This document shows, one piece after another, positions 54,520 through 63,434 of a DNA stretch of 64,000 bases. The stretch spans positions 310,001 to 374,000 of the forward strand of contig JADJYE010000030.1 in NCBI GenBank assembly GCA_016719945.1, read 5' to 3'. Both the position numbers and the translations under genes were made by a program. Every line of letters starts with the position of its first letter. The first letter of the stretch is position 1. The stretch is from Polyangiaceae bacterium (lineage in GTDB: Bacteria; Myxococcota_A; Polyangia; Polyangiales; Polyangiaceae). Under the pieces are notes generated by a model. The model was not told where the DNA came from. It saw only the letters and a list, made by a program, of their open reading frames with translations, and did not search any database.

Positions 54520-56085
54520 TCCCGGACGAGCAGCGTGGCCGCATTCGGCGACTCTTCTTCGCGGAGCACTGGAAGGTGGGCACGATCGCCACCGAGCTCG
54601 GCGTTCATCACGACACGGTGGAGCTCGCCATCGAGCCCCGCAGGTTCGTCAATCGCGGGCTCTGCAGCAGCGCCACTTTGCTCGACGCGTACCTCCCGGC
54701 CGTCGCCCAGACCCTGGAGCAGTATCCGCGCCTGCGCGCAACCCGCCTGTTCGAGATGATCCGGGACCGCGGCTACAAAGGGCAGCGTCTACGCCGTCCG
54801 TCGTCATGTGCGGCGAGTCCGACCCGCCCATCATGAGGCGTTTTTCCGCCTGACCGTGCTGCCCGGAGAGCAGGCCCAGGTCGACTGGGGCTCGTTCGGG
54901 AAGATTCGTGTCGGGCAGGGCGAGCGCGCGCTGTCGTGCTTCGTGATGGTGCTCGCCTCGTCGCGCGCTACGTTCGCGCGCTTTACGCTCGACCAGACCC
55001 TCGAGAGCTTCGTTCGCTGCCACGTGGAGGCGTTCCAGCGGTTCGGCGGCGTTCCCAGGGCCGTGCTCTACGACAACCTGAAGAGCGTCGTCATCGAGCG
55101 ACAGGGCGACCTCATCCGCTTCCATCCACGCATCCTCGATCTCGCGGGCCACTATCACTTCGCTCCCACCCCCGTCGGCATCGCGCGCGGCAACGAAAAG
55201 GGCCGCGTCGAGCGACGGATCCGCGACCTCCGCGAGGCCTTCTTCGCGGCGCGCTCGTTCTCGTCCCTTGCGGATCTCAATCAGCAGCTCGACGCCTGGA
55301 TCGATCGCGTCGTCCACGGTCGTCGCGTTCCCGGAGACGCCGCCCGCACCGTCGCCGAGTCCCTCGCCGACGAGCAGCAGAGCCTCCTGCCGCTGCCCGA
55401 GCATGCGTTCGACCCGTGCCACGTGCAGTCCGTCGCCTCGGGCAAGACGCCCTACGTTCGCTTCGACCGCAACGATTACTCCATCCCGCACACGCTCGTC
55501 AGGAAACCACCACGCTCGTGGCCTCGGAAACGACCGTCCGCGTGCTCGATGGTGACAAGGAGATTGCGCGGCACCAGCGCTCCTGGGACACCCGGCGCCA
55601 GATCGAAGATCAGGCTCACCTCCTCCGCGCTTGCCCGCGAGAAGCGCAAGGCGCGCGACCACCGCGGTCGCAACCGCCTCGTCGCGGGCTGCCCCAGCGC
55701 CCACGCCTTCCTCGGACAGATCGCACCACACGGCGGTCATCTCGGCGGCACCACCACCCGGCTTCTCCACCTGCTCGACACCTATGGCGCCACCGATCTC
55801 GATGCCGCGATCGCCGAGGCCCATCGCCGCGACGCGTTCGCGGCGCAATCCGTCGCCCACATCCTCGATCAGCGCGCACGCGCTCGCGGCGCCCCGGCTC
55901 CCATCGAGGTCGTGCTCCCCGACGACCCACGCGTCCGCGATCTCGTCGTCACTCCGCACGCGCTCCATCGCTACGATCACCTCGCCGCCGAATCCTCGAT
56001 TCAGCGCCGGAGGACGACCAATGAGCAGCCTGAAGGCGCGGCTCCACGCCCTCGGCCTGCTTGCCACCGCAGCCGAGCTCGATGA
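54516..56085 (+). CDS. istA: IS21-type transposase IstA, frameshifted
   Basis: N-terminal HTH: RRLFFAEHWKVGTIATELGV followed by HHDTVELAIE. The frame breaks near 54785 (after MIRDRGYKGQR), then continues with AHHEAFFRLTVLPGEQAQVD (first Asp in QVDWGSF), VPRAVLYDNLKSVVIERQGD (second Asp) and GNEKGRVERRIRDLREAFFA (Glu). Another two indels near 55505 and 55617 swap the stretch TTLVASETTVRVLDGDKEIA into a different frame and back. Repaired, it ends at 56085 and overlaps istB. About 520 aa, normal for IstA. As written it is inactive. Confidence 0.85.
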
Positions 56086-56803
56086 TCTGGTCGCGCTGGC
56101 GACCAAGAAGCGATGGGGCCCGCAGCAACTCCTTCAGCACATGGTCGACGTCGAGGAGAAGGACCGCGCCCGACGCGGGCTTGATCGGCGTCGCGCACGC
56201 AGCCGCCTCGAGCGATTCAAGCCCATGGCCGACTTCGACTGGAACTGGCCCACGAAGATCGAGCGACCGCTCGTCGAGTCCGTCGTGCGCCTCGACTTCC
56301 TCGAGTCTGCTCGCAACGTCGTGCTCGTCGCGCCGCAGGGGCTCGGCAAGACCATGATCGCCCAGAACATCGCGCACCAGGCCATCCTCGCGGGACACGG
56401 CGTGCTCTTCCTGTCGGCCGCGCAGCTCTTGCTCGACCTCGCCGCACAAGAGTCGGCGCGCGCCCTCGATCGCCGTCTTCGCTACTACGCGAAGATCGGC
56501 CTGCTCATCATCGACGAGATCGGCTTTCTCGCCTTCGACAACCGAAACGCAGACCTCCTCTTCCAGGTCGTCAGCCGACGCTACGAGAAGAAGAGCCTCG
56601 TACTCACGACCAATCTCGCGTTCCGCGACTGGCCCACCATCTTTCCGAACGCGACCTGCGCCACCGCCCTCATCGACCGCGTCGTCCACCACGCCGACGT
56701 CATCCCAATCGAGGGCGAGAGCTGGAGGGCTCGCGAGGCCGAGCAGTCCGCCAAGGACCGCCGAGCCAAGAAGAAGAAGTCCGAGGTGCACACAGAGACC
56801 TGA
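56021..56803 (+). CDS. istB: IS21-type helper ATPase IstB
   Basis: An intact 260-aa AAA+ protein. Walker A VLVAPQGLGKTMIAQN, Walker B LLIIDEIGFLAFD, sensor LVLTTNLAFRDW, and N-terminal ARLHALGLLATAAELDDL. IstB loads and activates IstA on target DNA. ATG 56021 is preceded by GGAGG at 56009-56013. It overlaps istA by 65 bases. The C-terminus is Lys-rich. Confidence 0.95.
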   Translation: MSSLKARLHALGLLATAAELDDLVALATKKRWGPQQLLQHMVDVEEKDRARRGLDRRRARSRLERFKPMADFDWNWPTKIERPLVESVVRLDFLESARNVVLVAPQGLGKTMIAQNIAHQAILAGHGVLFLSAAQLLLDLAAQESARALDRRLRYYAKIGLLIIDEIGFLAFDNRNADLLFQVVSRRYEKKSLVLTTNLAFRDWPTIFPNATCATALIDRVVHHADVIPIEGESWRAREAEQSAKDRRAKKKKSEVHTET

Positions 56804-56891
56804 ACCTCCCCAACTCACCTTCACGCAGCCCGACGCGACCTCCGTTGCCCGGGCTGTTCACATTTCCGCGCTTTCAGACGCTCGCCAACAG

Positions 56892-57308
56892 CCAGGTGAG
56901 GCGTCGTCGAATTTTTCCGACCCTGCTCGCGGCCGGAACGTAGCGCTTCACCCTCGCGTTGTACGCCGCGACGTTCGTCGCAGCGCTGCGGAGCCGGCGC
57001 TCGACCTGTTCGAGGATCAGTGACCAGAGCTCAGGGCCGTCACGGAAGCCCGTGCTGAACGACATCTGGCCGCGGAACGAGACCGTGCCCTTCGCCCGGT
57101 CCCACACCAGCATCGGCGTGGACCATCCGATCTGGGCGGTGCAGTACAGCTCGTCCTGATACAGGACGAATCGCGTGGGCCACCAAGCACCGCGTTCGAT
57201 GAAGTACGGGCCGTGCCAGGTCAGAGCGCCGCTGGCGGACAAGGGCGCGAACTTGCGCAGCAAGGCGAGCACGCGGCGGAGCGAGGGAACAAGCAAACTC
57301 AGCTGCAC
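56892..57308 (-). pseudogene. First third of the unknown split gene (part 1 of 3)
   Basis: From GTG 57308: LSLLVPSLRRVLALLRKFAP, ALTWHGPYFIERGAWWPTRF, VLYQDELYCTAQIGWSTPML and VSFRGQMSFSTGFRDGPELW, ending KRYVPAASRVGKIRRRLTW. The frame runs on 17 bases into the IS21-type end before a stop at 56874. The gene begins 19 bases after the 82-aa gene stop and is the third gene of the mscS/82-aa unit. No known domain was recognised. Confidence 0.8.
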
Positions 57309-57327
57309 ACGCCCCGTCCTTTCCCCA

Positions 57328-57576
57328 TCAGCTCGACTTGATGGTCCAGTACTCCATGCCGTCCTCCCTCGTTCTTCGAAGTAGGAAGCCGCGGCCCACC
57401 ATCGTGTCGACGAGCCGCTCGCCCTCGAGTTGGGAACAGCCGAGGTGTCGCACAACCTCATCCCGGAGTCGGGTGCGGCCCACGACCGCTCCGGCTGTGG
57501 CTATGCCGACGGCTCTTTCGAGGTGAGCGGCGAGGGCTGCAAGATCGATTGATTCAGGGTCGAAGCGGTCCATCAC
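57328..57576 (-). CDS. 82-aa uncharacterised protein, paralogue of the gene at 35009
   Basis: MMDRFDPESIDLAALAAHLE, then VVGRTRLRDEVVRHLGCSQL and GERLVDTMVGRGFLLRRTRE, ending EYWTIKSS. About half its residues match the 35009 copy, with RFDPExIDLA, VVGR.xLRDE, LGCS and LVDTMxGRGF conserved. ATG 57576 overlaps the stop of the mscS gene upstream (ATGA), so it is translated with a mechanosensitive channel. Confidence 0.85.
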   Translation of the reverse strand: MMDRFDPESIDLAALAAHLERAVGIATAGAVVGRTRLRDEVVRHLGCSQLEGERLVDTMVGRGFLLRRTREDGMEYWTIKSS

Positions 57577-58440
57577 GAGTTTCCTCCTGGAGGTTGGTCA
57601 GGCGTTGTTGGCTTCAGAGGTGCTGCCGTATCGAAGTGAACGTCGAGCTGCGGGAAGGGGATCGCAATCGCGGCGTCACGAAGCGCGCGCCACAAGCGCT
57701 TGCGCAGGTCCGATTGGCCGCCCCGGACGCCCCACACGTCGCGGGTCCAGACGCTCACCTCGAAGTCGATCGAGGACGAGCGAATTCGAGCAGGAGCACG
57801 ACCGGCGCGCGGTCGGCCTCTCGCCAGGCAACTGCCTCAGCCGCCTGCTGCAGTACCTCGGTCGCTCGATCGACGTCGGTCGCGTAGGCGACACCGACCT
57901 GCGAACGCGCAAACGGTAGAGCGGCTCCGTGAGCGTCAGGTTCTTCACGGCCGACTGCGCGAGGATGCTGTTCGGTACGATGATCTCCTCGTCGTCGAGC
58001 GTGAGAGCGATGGTGGCGCGAACTCCCATGTGCCTCACCTTGGCAATGCGCCCATCGAACTCGATGACGTCGCCCTCCCGAATGGAACGCTCCGCGAAGA
58101 GGATGATGCCCGAGACGAAGTTCTCGGCGACCTTCTGCATCGCGATGCCGATGCCGACTGCCAACACCGCACCGGCGGCGACGACGCTCGCGATGTCGAT
58201 GCCTGTGACTTGCAGCCCGACCGCGACCGCGGCGAAGCGCAGCGCGTACCCGACGACCTGCGCGGCCACTGCTCGCCAGCGCAACCCCGCGCCCGCATCG
58301 CCGCCGAAGTTGCGGATCCTCGAGCTCACCTTCGAGGCCATCAAAAAGCCGGCCATCACCACGAGCAGCGCGACCAGCAGCGCGGCATAGCTGACGCTCG
58401 CGCCGCCCACGGTCAGATGATGGGAGTTGAGCCAGTTCAC
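57573..58440 (-). CDS. MscS-type channel, frameshifted C-terminal part
   Basis: About 285 aa after repair. N-terminal helices: VSYAALLVALLVVMAGFLMA and AAQVVGYALRFAAVAVGLQV. Pore helix IDIASVVAAGAVLAVGIGIA with MQKVAENFVSGIILFAERSI, then beta region GDVIEFDGRIAKVRHMGVRA and DEEIIVPNSILAQSAVKNLT. Near 57905 and 57785 the frame changes; the end is read as GVAYATDVDRATEVLQQAAE and QLDVHFDTAAPLKP. Start ATG 58440 overlaps the APC-Usp stop. Confidence 0.88.
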
Positions 58441-60602
58441 GCCGCAACCTCGGGAGCGGCTGCCTCCATCGCGGGCACGGGGATCACGAGCATCGAGCAG
58501 TTGAGCTCGGAGAACAAGCGCTCGGGCACGCTGCCGAGCGGGACGTGAGAGGCGCGGTCTCGCCCGCCGCGCCCGTGGCTCGCGACGATCACCAAGTCCG
58601 CAGGGTCGTCCTTTGCCTTCTCCACCAGCGTCCGCGCTGGGCCGGAGCCACCTACCTGCACCTCGACGTCACCGTGAGGCTTCAAGGCGTCCGCTACCCG
58701 CTCGGCGTATGCGCGGAGCGTGCTCTCGCTGATGTCGCCGTCGGGGACCGAAACCACGATCGCCTTGGCTCCCGACTTCATGAAGCGCGTCACGACCGGG
58801 AGTACTGCCTCCGCGTCGATCGACCCATCCAGGCCGACGATGACACGCGCAAACTCTGGGTAGCGGTTTCCCGCCTCGGCCTCGCCGTGCACGATCAAGA
58901 TTGGCTTGTTGCTCGTGCGCGCAAGGACCCGCGCTTCAGGCAATCGGCGAGCTGCGATGAGGAGGTCGAACCCACCCGCGTCGGCGAGCGAGGCCAGCTC
59001 AACCTGATCGGCGCAGGCCCGGACGCCGCGCTCTGGCTGCAGCGCTCCCTGGAGCACGCTCTGGTACGCGTCGGCGCGGTCAGCAGGACGCCCGAGCAGT
59101 GCGATGCCCCAGGGGATCGAGAAGGCTCCCGCGACGTGCGCTCCTGCCAGCGCAGCGGACTCGCTCGCCTGTGAGCCATCGAGCACCGCCAGCGCCGCGC
59201 GTGGCCACGCGGTCGAAGCGATCGGCACGAACGACTTCTGCTCGGAGAGCATGCGACCGAGCCGCTCCTCGATGGGCGTTGGTGCACCGAGCCTTCGCCT
59301 GAAATGAGAGAAGCCCGCGTAGACGAGCGGTACGAGAACAAGGTAGGCCCACGCGCCATCGAGGAATCTCTCGAAGAAGATCAACGCGGCTGCCCCTGAA
59401 GTGACGATCGCGGCGAGCACCGTGCCGATGATCGTTGGCCAAGACGCCTTGCCGTTCCTGCGTTCCCGAACGAGTCGCTTCACCGAGGCCCAGCCCGTCA
59501 GCCCGAGGAGGACAAAGACCCCCGCCGCGTAGAGCGCGAGATAGGTTTCTTCGTGGGTCCCGAAGGCCATGAAGCACGCCGATACGACCAGCACCTGGAT
59601 GAGCACGGGGCGGTCGGCCACGTCGAAGCGGTTCCGTTGCCCGAAGTGCGCTGGAACGTAGTGGCGGTGCCGAAGACCGAGCGACAAGTTCTGCAAACCC
59701 TGGGCGCTCGCCGCCGCCGCAGAAAGCAGGACGACGATGCCGACCAGCGTCCCCGCGTATGCGACCGGAGCGGGCAGCAAGCGGTCCATCGTCTGGGTGA
59801 AGACGGACACGTCTTGGCGCATCGGGTCTGCGAGCTCGAAGATGGCAGGACCAACGACGACCATCGTCACGAGCGTGGTCACCATGACGATGAGCAGGCT
59901 GCCGAACGCCTTGCGTGCTCGCTCGGCAGGAGGCCCGTCGTAGGCCGCGACGAGATTCGCGAACACTTCGATGCCCGTCATCAGCGCCAAGAGCCGCACG
60001 TAACCACCGAACGTCACGTGCAGGTTCGAGGCCGTAAAGGCCTCGAGCGTGAACGAGGGCACGTGGAGGCCGCGCTGCGCGACGGTCGCGAACACCAGTA
60101 GCCACAGGAGCGCGAGAACAGCGGCCGTCGCGGGGCCGAAGACTCGTGCGGCGAGCCGAGGCCCGCGGTTCACGACGACGCCCACGAGCACGGTGAGTCC
60201 CACAGCCAAGCCGATTCGAGCCCAATGCCCCAGCCCTCCAACACGGTCCGCCACGAACGTGACGAGCGCCGCCAGGCTCACCAGGAAGGTCAGCGTGTAT
60301 TCAATGGCCGTGATCGCCGCGTTGACCTTCACCGCCCAGCCGCCGAACTCCTCCTCGCACAGACCGCTGCCGCCGCTGCCATCCGGGATCCACGCCATGA
60401 CGTGCCGGTACATGAGGCTGACGACGACGACCGTGGCGACGACCATCCAGATCGGAGTGCCGAACGCGACGGCGCCCGCACCGCTCGCCACGAGGAGCCG
60501 CAGGAAGGGGCCGAAGACATAGAGCGGCGATGTGGCGGGATCTCCGCCACCAGCGAGCGCGCCCTCGAAGGCTCCTTTTAGTCGATGAGAAACGTGTGCC
60601 AT
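58437..60602 (-). CDS. APC-family transporter fused to C-terminal Usp domains
   Basis: A 721-aa protein. Residues 1-430 are an amino-acid/polyamine/organocation transporter with about 12 helices (ALAGGGDPATSPLYVFGPFL, GFSHFRRRLGAPTP at the end of the membrane part). The C-terminal 270 residues contain two Usp-like modules: VPIASTAWPRAALAVLDGSQ and RVIVGLDGSIDAEAVLPVVT with LVIVASHGRGGRDRASHVPL (G-x2-G-x9-GS ATP motif). Such fusions link substrate transport to stress sensing. MscS genes flank it on both sides in one operon. Confidence 0.92.
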   Translation of the reverse strand: MAHVSHRLKGAFEGALAGGGDPATSPLYVFGPFLRLLVASGAGAVAFGTPIWMVVATVVVVSLMYRHVMAWIPDGSGGSGLCEEEFGGWAVKVNAAITAIEYTLTFLVSLAALVTFVADRVGGLGHWARIGLAVGLTVLVGVVVNRGPRLAARVFGPATAAVLALLWLLVFATVAQRGLHVPSFTLEAFTASNLHVTFGGYVRLLALMTGIEVFANLVAAYDGPPAERARKAFGSLLIVMVTTLVTMVVVGPAIFELADPMRQDVSVFTQTMDRLLPAPVAYAGTLVGIVVLLSAAAASAQGLQNLSLGLRHRHYVPAHFGQRNRFDVADRPVLIQVLVVSACFMAFGTHEETYLALYAAGVFVLLGLTGWASVKRLVRERRNGKASWPTIIGTVLAAIVTSGAAALIFFERFLDGAWAYLVLVPLVYAGFSHFRRRLGAPTPIEERLGRMLSEQKSFVPIASTAWPRAALAVLDGSQASESAALAGAHVAGAFSIPWGIALLGRPADRADAYQSVLQGALQPERGVRACADQVELASLADAGGFDLLIAARRLPEARVLARTSNKPILIVHGEAEAGNRYPEFARVIVGLDGSIDAEAVLPVVTRFMKSGAKAIVVSVPDGDISESTLRAYAERVADALKPHGDVEVQVGGSGPARTLVEKAKDDPADLVIVASHGRGGRDRASHVPLGSVPERLFSELNCSMLVIPVPAMEAAAPEVAA

Positions 60603-60633
60603 GCGGTGACCTTTCGACGGACCGGGTCCGCCA

Positions 60634-61566
60634 TCACGGGACGTACTTCGGCGCCACCGTGACCTGGCGCTCGGCCATGTCGACATCCAACCGGGGCATG
60701 TTGACGAGCTCGAATGTTGCGGAGGCGAGGCGGATGCGGTTCTCCGACTTGTCGATCTCCTCCAGGATGCGCGTGAAGAGTTGATCCTTCACGACGCGTC
60801 GCTTCCGATAGTCCACGACATACCGGAGCGTGAGCTCGAGCCAGTTGTCGTTGGCCACCATCGTGACCATCGGCTCGACTGGAGCGTCCTCGAGTCGATA
60901 CTTCACGACCGCGGCGCTCCACGCGTCCTTCGAGCGAAGCGCGAAGTCGGCGCAGACCTCTTGCCCGACACCGACGAGCATCGTCTTCGCCGCTTTCCAG
61001 TCAGACCCGTAGCGAACGGGCAAGGTGATCTCGTCCCAGAGGAAGGGAAAGTCGGCTGAGTAGTTGAACACTGGCTCCTTGAAGACGAAGCTGTTCGCGA
61101 TCCTCACGATGCGGCCGTTGTAGAGATCGCCGTTCACCCACTGCCCGACCTCCATGACCGTCGTGCGCAGCACGCCGATGTCGATGACGTCGCCTTTGAT
61201 CCCGCCGACCTGCACGCGATCGCCGGTCGAGTAGAACCCACCCGAAGAGATCGCCATCCAGCCCGCGATGCTCGCGATCACCTCTTGAAGCGCGAACGCG
61301 ATGCCGGCACCGGCGACGCCGAACACGACGGTGAGCCCAGCGAGCCGTTCGCTGAAAATGATCGCCAGGACGATCGCGGCGATGGTGTAGCGGACGAACG
61401 AAACCACCTTCCGCGCGCGGTAACGCGCATCGCTGTCCTTGACGTAGCGCTCGACAGAGCGGAGCAAGATCCGGCCAATCGCGAACACGACCAAGAGCGC
61501 GATCGCTGCGCTCGCGAGCTTCCCAGTCAGCGGATCGAATAGGAGGGTCTTCAGCTGCTCTTCCAT
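60634..61566 (-). CDS. MscS-type mechanosensitive channel
   Basis: A 310-aa protein from ATG 61566 with AGGAG just upstream. Helices: LASAAIALLVVFAIGRILLR and VSFVRYTIAAIVLAIIFSER, then LTVVFGVAGAGIAFALQEVI (pore helix) and ISSGGFYSTGDRVQVGGIKG. The C-terminal domain ends LASATFELVNMPRLDVDMAE, the reference for the remnant at 46465. It is first in the unit with APC-Usp, mscS, the 82-aa gene and the split gene. Intact. Confidence 0.94.
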   Translation of the reverse strand: MEEQLKTLLFDPLTGKLASAAIALLVVFAIGRILLRSVERYVKDSDARYRARKVVSFVRYTIAAIVLAIIFSERLAGLTVVFGVAGAGIAFALQEVIASIAGWMAISSGGFYSTGDRVQVGGIKGDVIDIGVLRTTVMEVGQWVNGDLYNGRIVRIANSFVFKEPVFNYSADFPFLWDEITLPVRYGSDWKAAKTMLVGVGQEVCADFALRSKDAWSAAVVKYRLEDAPVEPMVTMVANDNWLELTLRYVVDYRKRRVVKDQLFTRILEEIDKSENRIRLASATFELVNMPRLDVDMAERQVTVAPKYVP

Positions 61567-61711
61567 ATGATCTCCTGCGTCCAGGGGGCCTCGATCTGCG
61601 GGATCACGACGCTCCACTCCGCGCTTGCGCGCCTTCGGTGATGGAGCGGTGAAGAACGGACGGAGGCTGGACGGAACCTGTCAACGAGTTTGAGAATCGG
61701 CGCGCGTACAT

Positions 61712-62520
61712 TTAGTGAGCAAGCCCTCCTGTGGTCGTGAAGGTTGTCGTCGACGAGAAGGGGATGTTGATGGTGCCGGGTAGCGGCCCGCCTGACGGCG
61801 GCTGGCGCTCACCGTGGCCCGTCGCCGGGACGAAGTGCACGTCGGCCGGCGTGAGCAGCGCGATGCCGCTGTGGTGGTGGTGCTCGTTGTACCAGTCAAA
61901 GTACGGCGAGCAGGCCGCGCGCCCGTCAACGTCGCCGTGGAAGTTTCGTGGGAACGTCGGGTGGTACTTGAGCGTCTTGAACGCGCTCTCCGAGAACGGG
62001 TTGTCGTTCGACGTGTGCGGCCTGCTGTAGCTCTTCGCGGTGTCGAGCTTCGCGAGGAGCTCGATGAGCAGCTTGCTGCGCATGGGCGCGCCACGGTCGG
62101 CGTGGAGCGTGAGCTGGCCTGGAGGCACGTCGTACTTCGCGATGGTCTCGTCGATGAACTGCGTGGCGAGGGTCGCATTCTCGCGGTCGGCGAGCATCCA
62201 GCCCACGATGTAGCGGCTGAAGATGTCCATGATGACCTCTAGCTAGAGGTACAGGTAGACGAACTTCTCGAACGTGAGCAGCTTCGTGATGTCCCACGAC
62301 CAGACTTCGTTCGGTCCGGTCGCGATGAGCTCGGGCTTCACCGGTGGCGGATGGGCGAGCTGGTTGCGGCGTTCCCTCACCTCGTTCTGCGAGGCCATGA
62401 CGCGATAGATCGTTCGCTCCGAGCCGACGTACGTGCCCTCGCTGAGGAGCTTCGCGCTGATCTCGGCGGGCGGCAGATCGAGGAAGCGCTCCTCGGTGTT
62501 GGCGCGCAGCCCTGATGCGT
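61712..62520 (-). pseudogene. IS3-type transposase remnant
   Basis: The integrase core is readable: PNEVWSWDITKLLTFEKFVY, then an in-frame TAG at about 62240, and then MDIFSRYIVGWMLADRENAT, HADRGAPMRSKLLIELLAKL and NDNPFSESAFKTLKYHPTFP (DDE residues). Upstream of about 62520 the frame stops being transposase. The internal TAG and the missing N-terminus make it dead. Inverted ends were not found. Confidence 0.8.
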
Positions 62521-62723
62521 CGTTCGGGCCTCCCCGCGATCCCGCAGGATGATGGCGTAGCTGGGGCCGGCGTGGGCAAGCCCATCAGCGTCGCGGACTG
62601 GGCCCGATCGGCGAAGGCGTCGTAACAGCCCCTGCTGGGAGGGAGCATCGGCGCGGCGCTGGCCCACAAAAAGGCGACGGGGGAGATCGTTTTGCCGGCG
62701 CTCCCCGTCGTGCTCCTGCATCG

Positions 62724-63323
62724 GTGGATCGGAGCAACCACTTCGTCGTTCATTCGACGTTCGACGTCAACTTCTGGGCGGCGAAGACGCCCAGCGTCGA
62801 AGCCGCCCGCCCGGCGCGGTGCCCGCGATGCAATGTCGCGAGCCGGCGGCCCGGGATGCGTCTCGGCCTCGTCGGGCACGGCCTTCGCGATCGGCAGGTG
62901 CGAGGACCACGCGCGCCGTCGGGGCCACCGATCACGGTCGTCATCCCGACGCGCCGCTTTCTCTGCGTCGAGTGTGCCGCGGTCGTCACCGTGGCGCCGC
63001 GTGGAGTCGTTCGACGGCGCCACTTCGGCGCCGCCGCGATCGGGCTGGCGCTATTCCTCTTCGGCGTGCTGGAGCGGAGCGCACGCGGGGTTCAGCGAGC
63101 GATCTCCGGCTGGGGTCTGGGCGCCTCCTGCTGGCGGACGCTGGCTCGCTGGATCGAGGCCGCTAGGAGCCGCGCTTTGCTGCGGGCCCCACGGGCCGCC
63201 CTCGACGGGCTCGCTCGGCTCCAAGTCGCGGCCTTGGTGGGTCGGTCCGTTCAAGCGCTCGCCGCCGCATCTGCGGGCGGCGATCTCGAGCGGGTGTTCG
63301 CCGGCAGCGAGCAGCTTCGGTGA
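62724..63323 (+). CDS. DUF6431-type transposon-associated zinc-ribbon protein
   Basis: About 199 aa. The zinc-ribbon half has CPRCNVASRRPGMRLGLVGH with RFLCVECAAVVTVAPRGVVR (two CxxC pairs). The second half is helical and Ala/Leu/Arg-rich (FGVLERSARGVQRAISGWGL, ASCWRTLARWIEA). Genes like this usually precede DDE transposases of the type found next. It looks intact, though the first 25 codons are of uncertain relevance. Confidence 0.68.
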   Translation: MDRSNHFVVHSTFDVNFWAAKTPSVEAARPARCPRCNVASRRPGMRLGLVGHGLRDRQVRGPRAPSGPPITVVIPTRRFLCVECAAVVTVAPRGVVRRRHFGAAAIGLALFLFGVLERSARGVQRAISGWGLGASCWRTLARWIEAARSRALLRAPRAALDGLARLQVAALVGRSVQALAAASAGGDLERVFAGSEQLR

Positions 63324-63434
63324 GGGGCGACGGGACACATCGGAGGCGATCACGAGCCCCACCTGCCTCGTCCGCTGCGGGCGGACCTGTGCGCTGGTGG
63401 TCTGCTCGGCGCGCCGTTCGGCGCAGGAGGACCC

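Larger units (their letters stand above)
53597..56890 (+). mobile_element. IS21-type element, 3,294 bp
   Basis: Ends start and finish with TG...CA: left TGTCAGCGGGCATCGAGAAG, right (complement) TGTTGGCGAGCGTCTGAAAG; 24 of the first 33 bases match as an inverted repeat. It carries istA (frameshifted), istB and two accessory genes. A 6-bp GCCAGG duplication flanks it. It splits the unknown gene between 56892-57308 and 53397-53591. At about 3.3 kb it is longer than a minimal IS21 because of the accessory genes. Confidence 0.9.

Noticed and set aside
62521..62723. Coding remnant between the IS3-type piece and the DUF6431-type gene
   Set aside because: Neither strand gave a recognisable domain; the stretch appears to be the junction between two mobile-element fragments.
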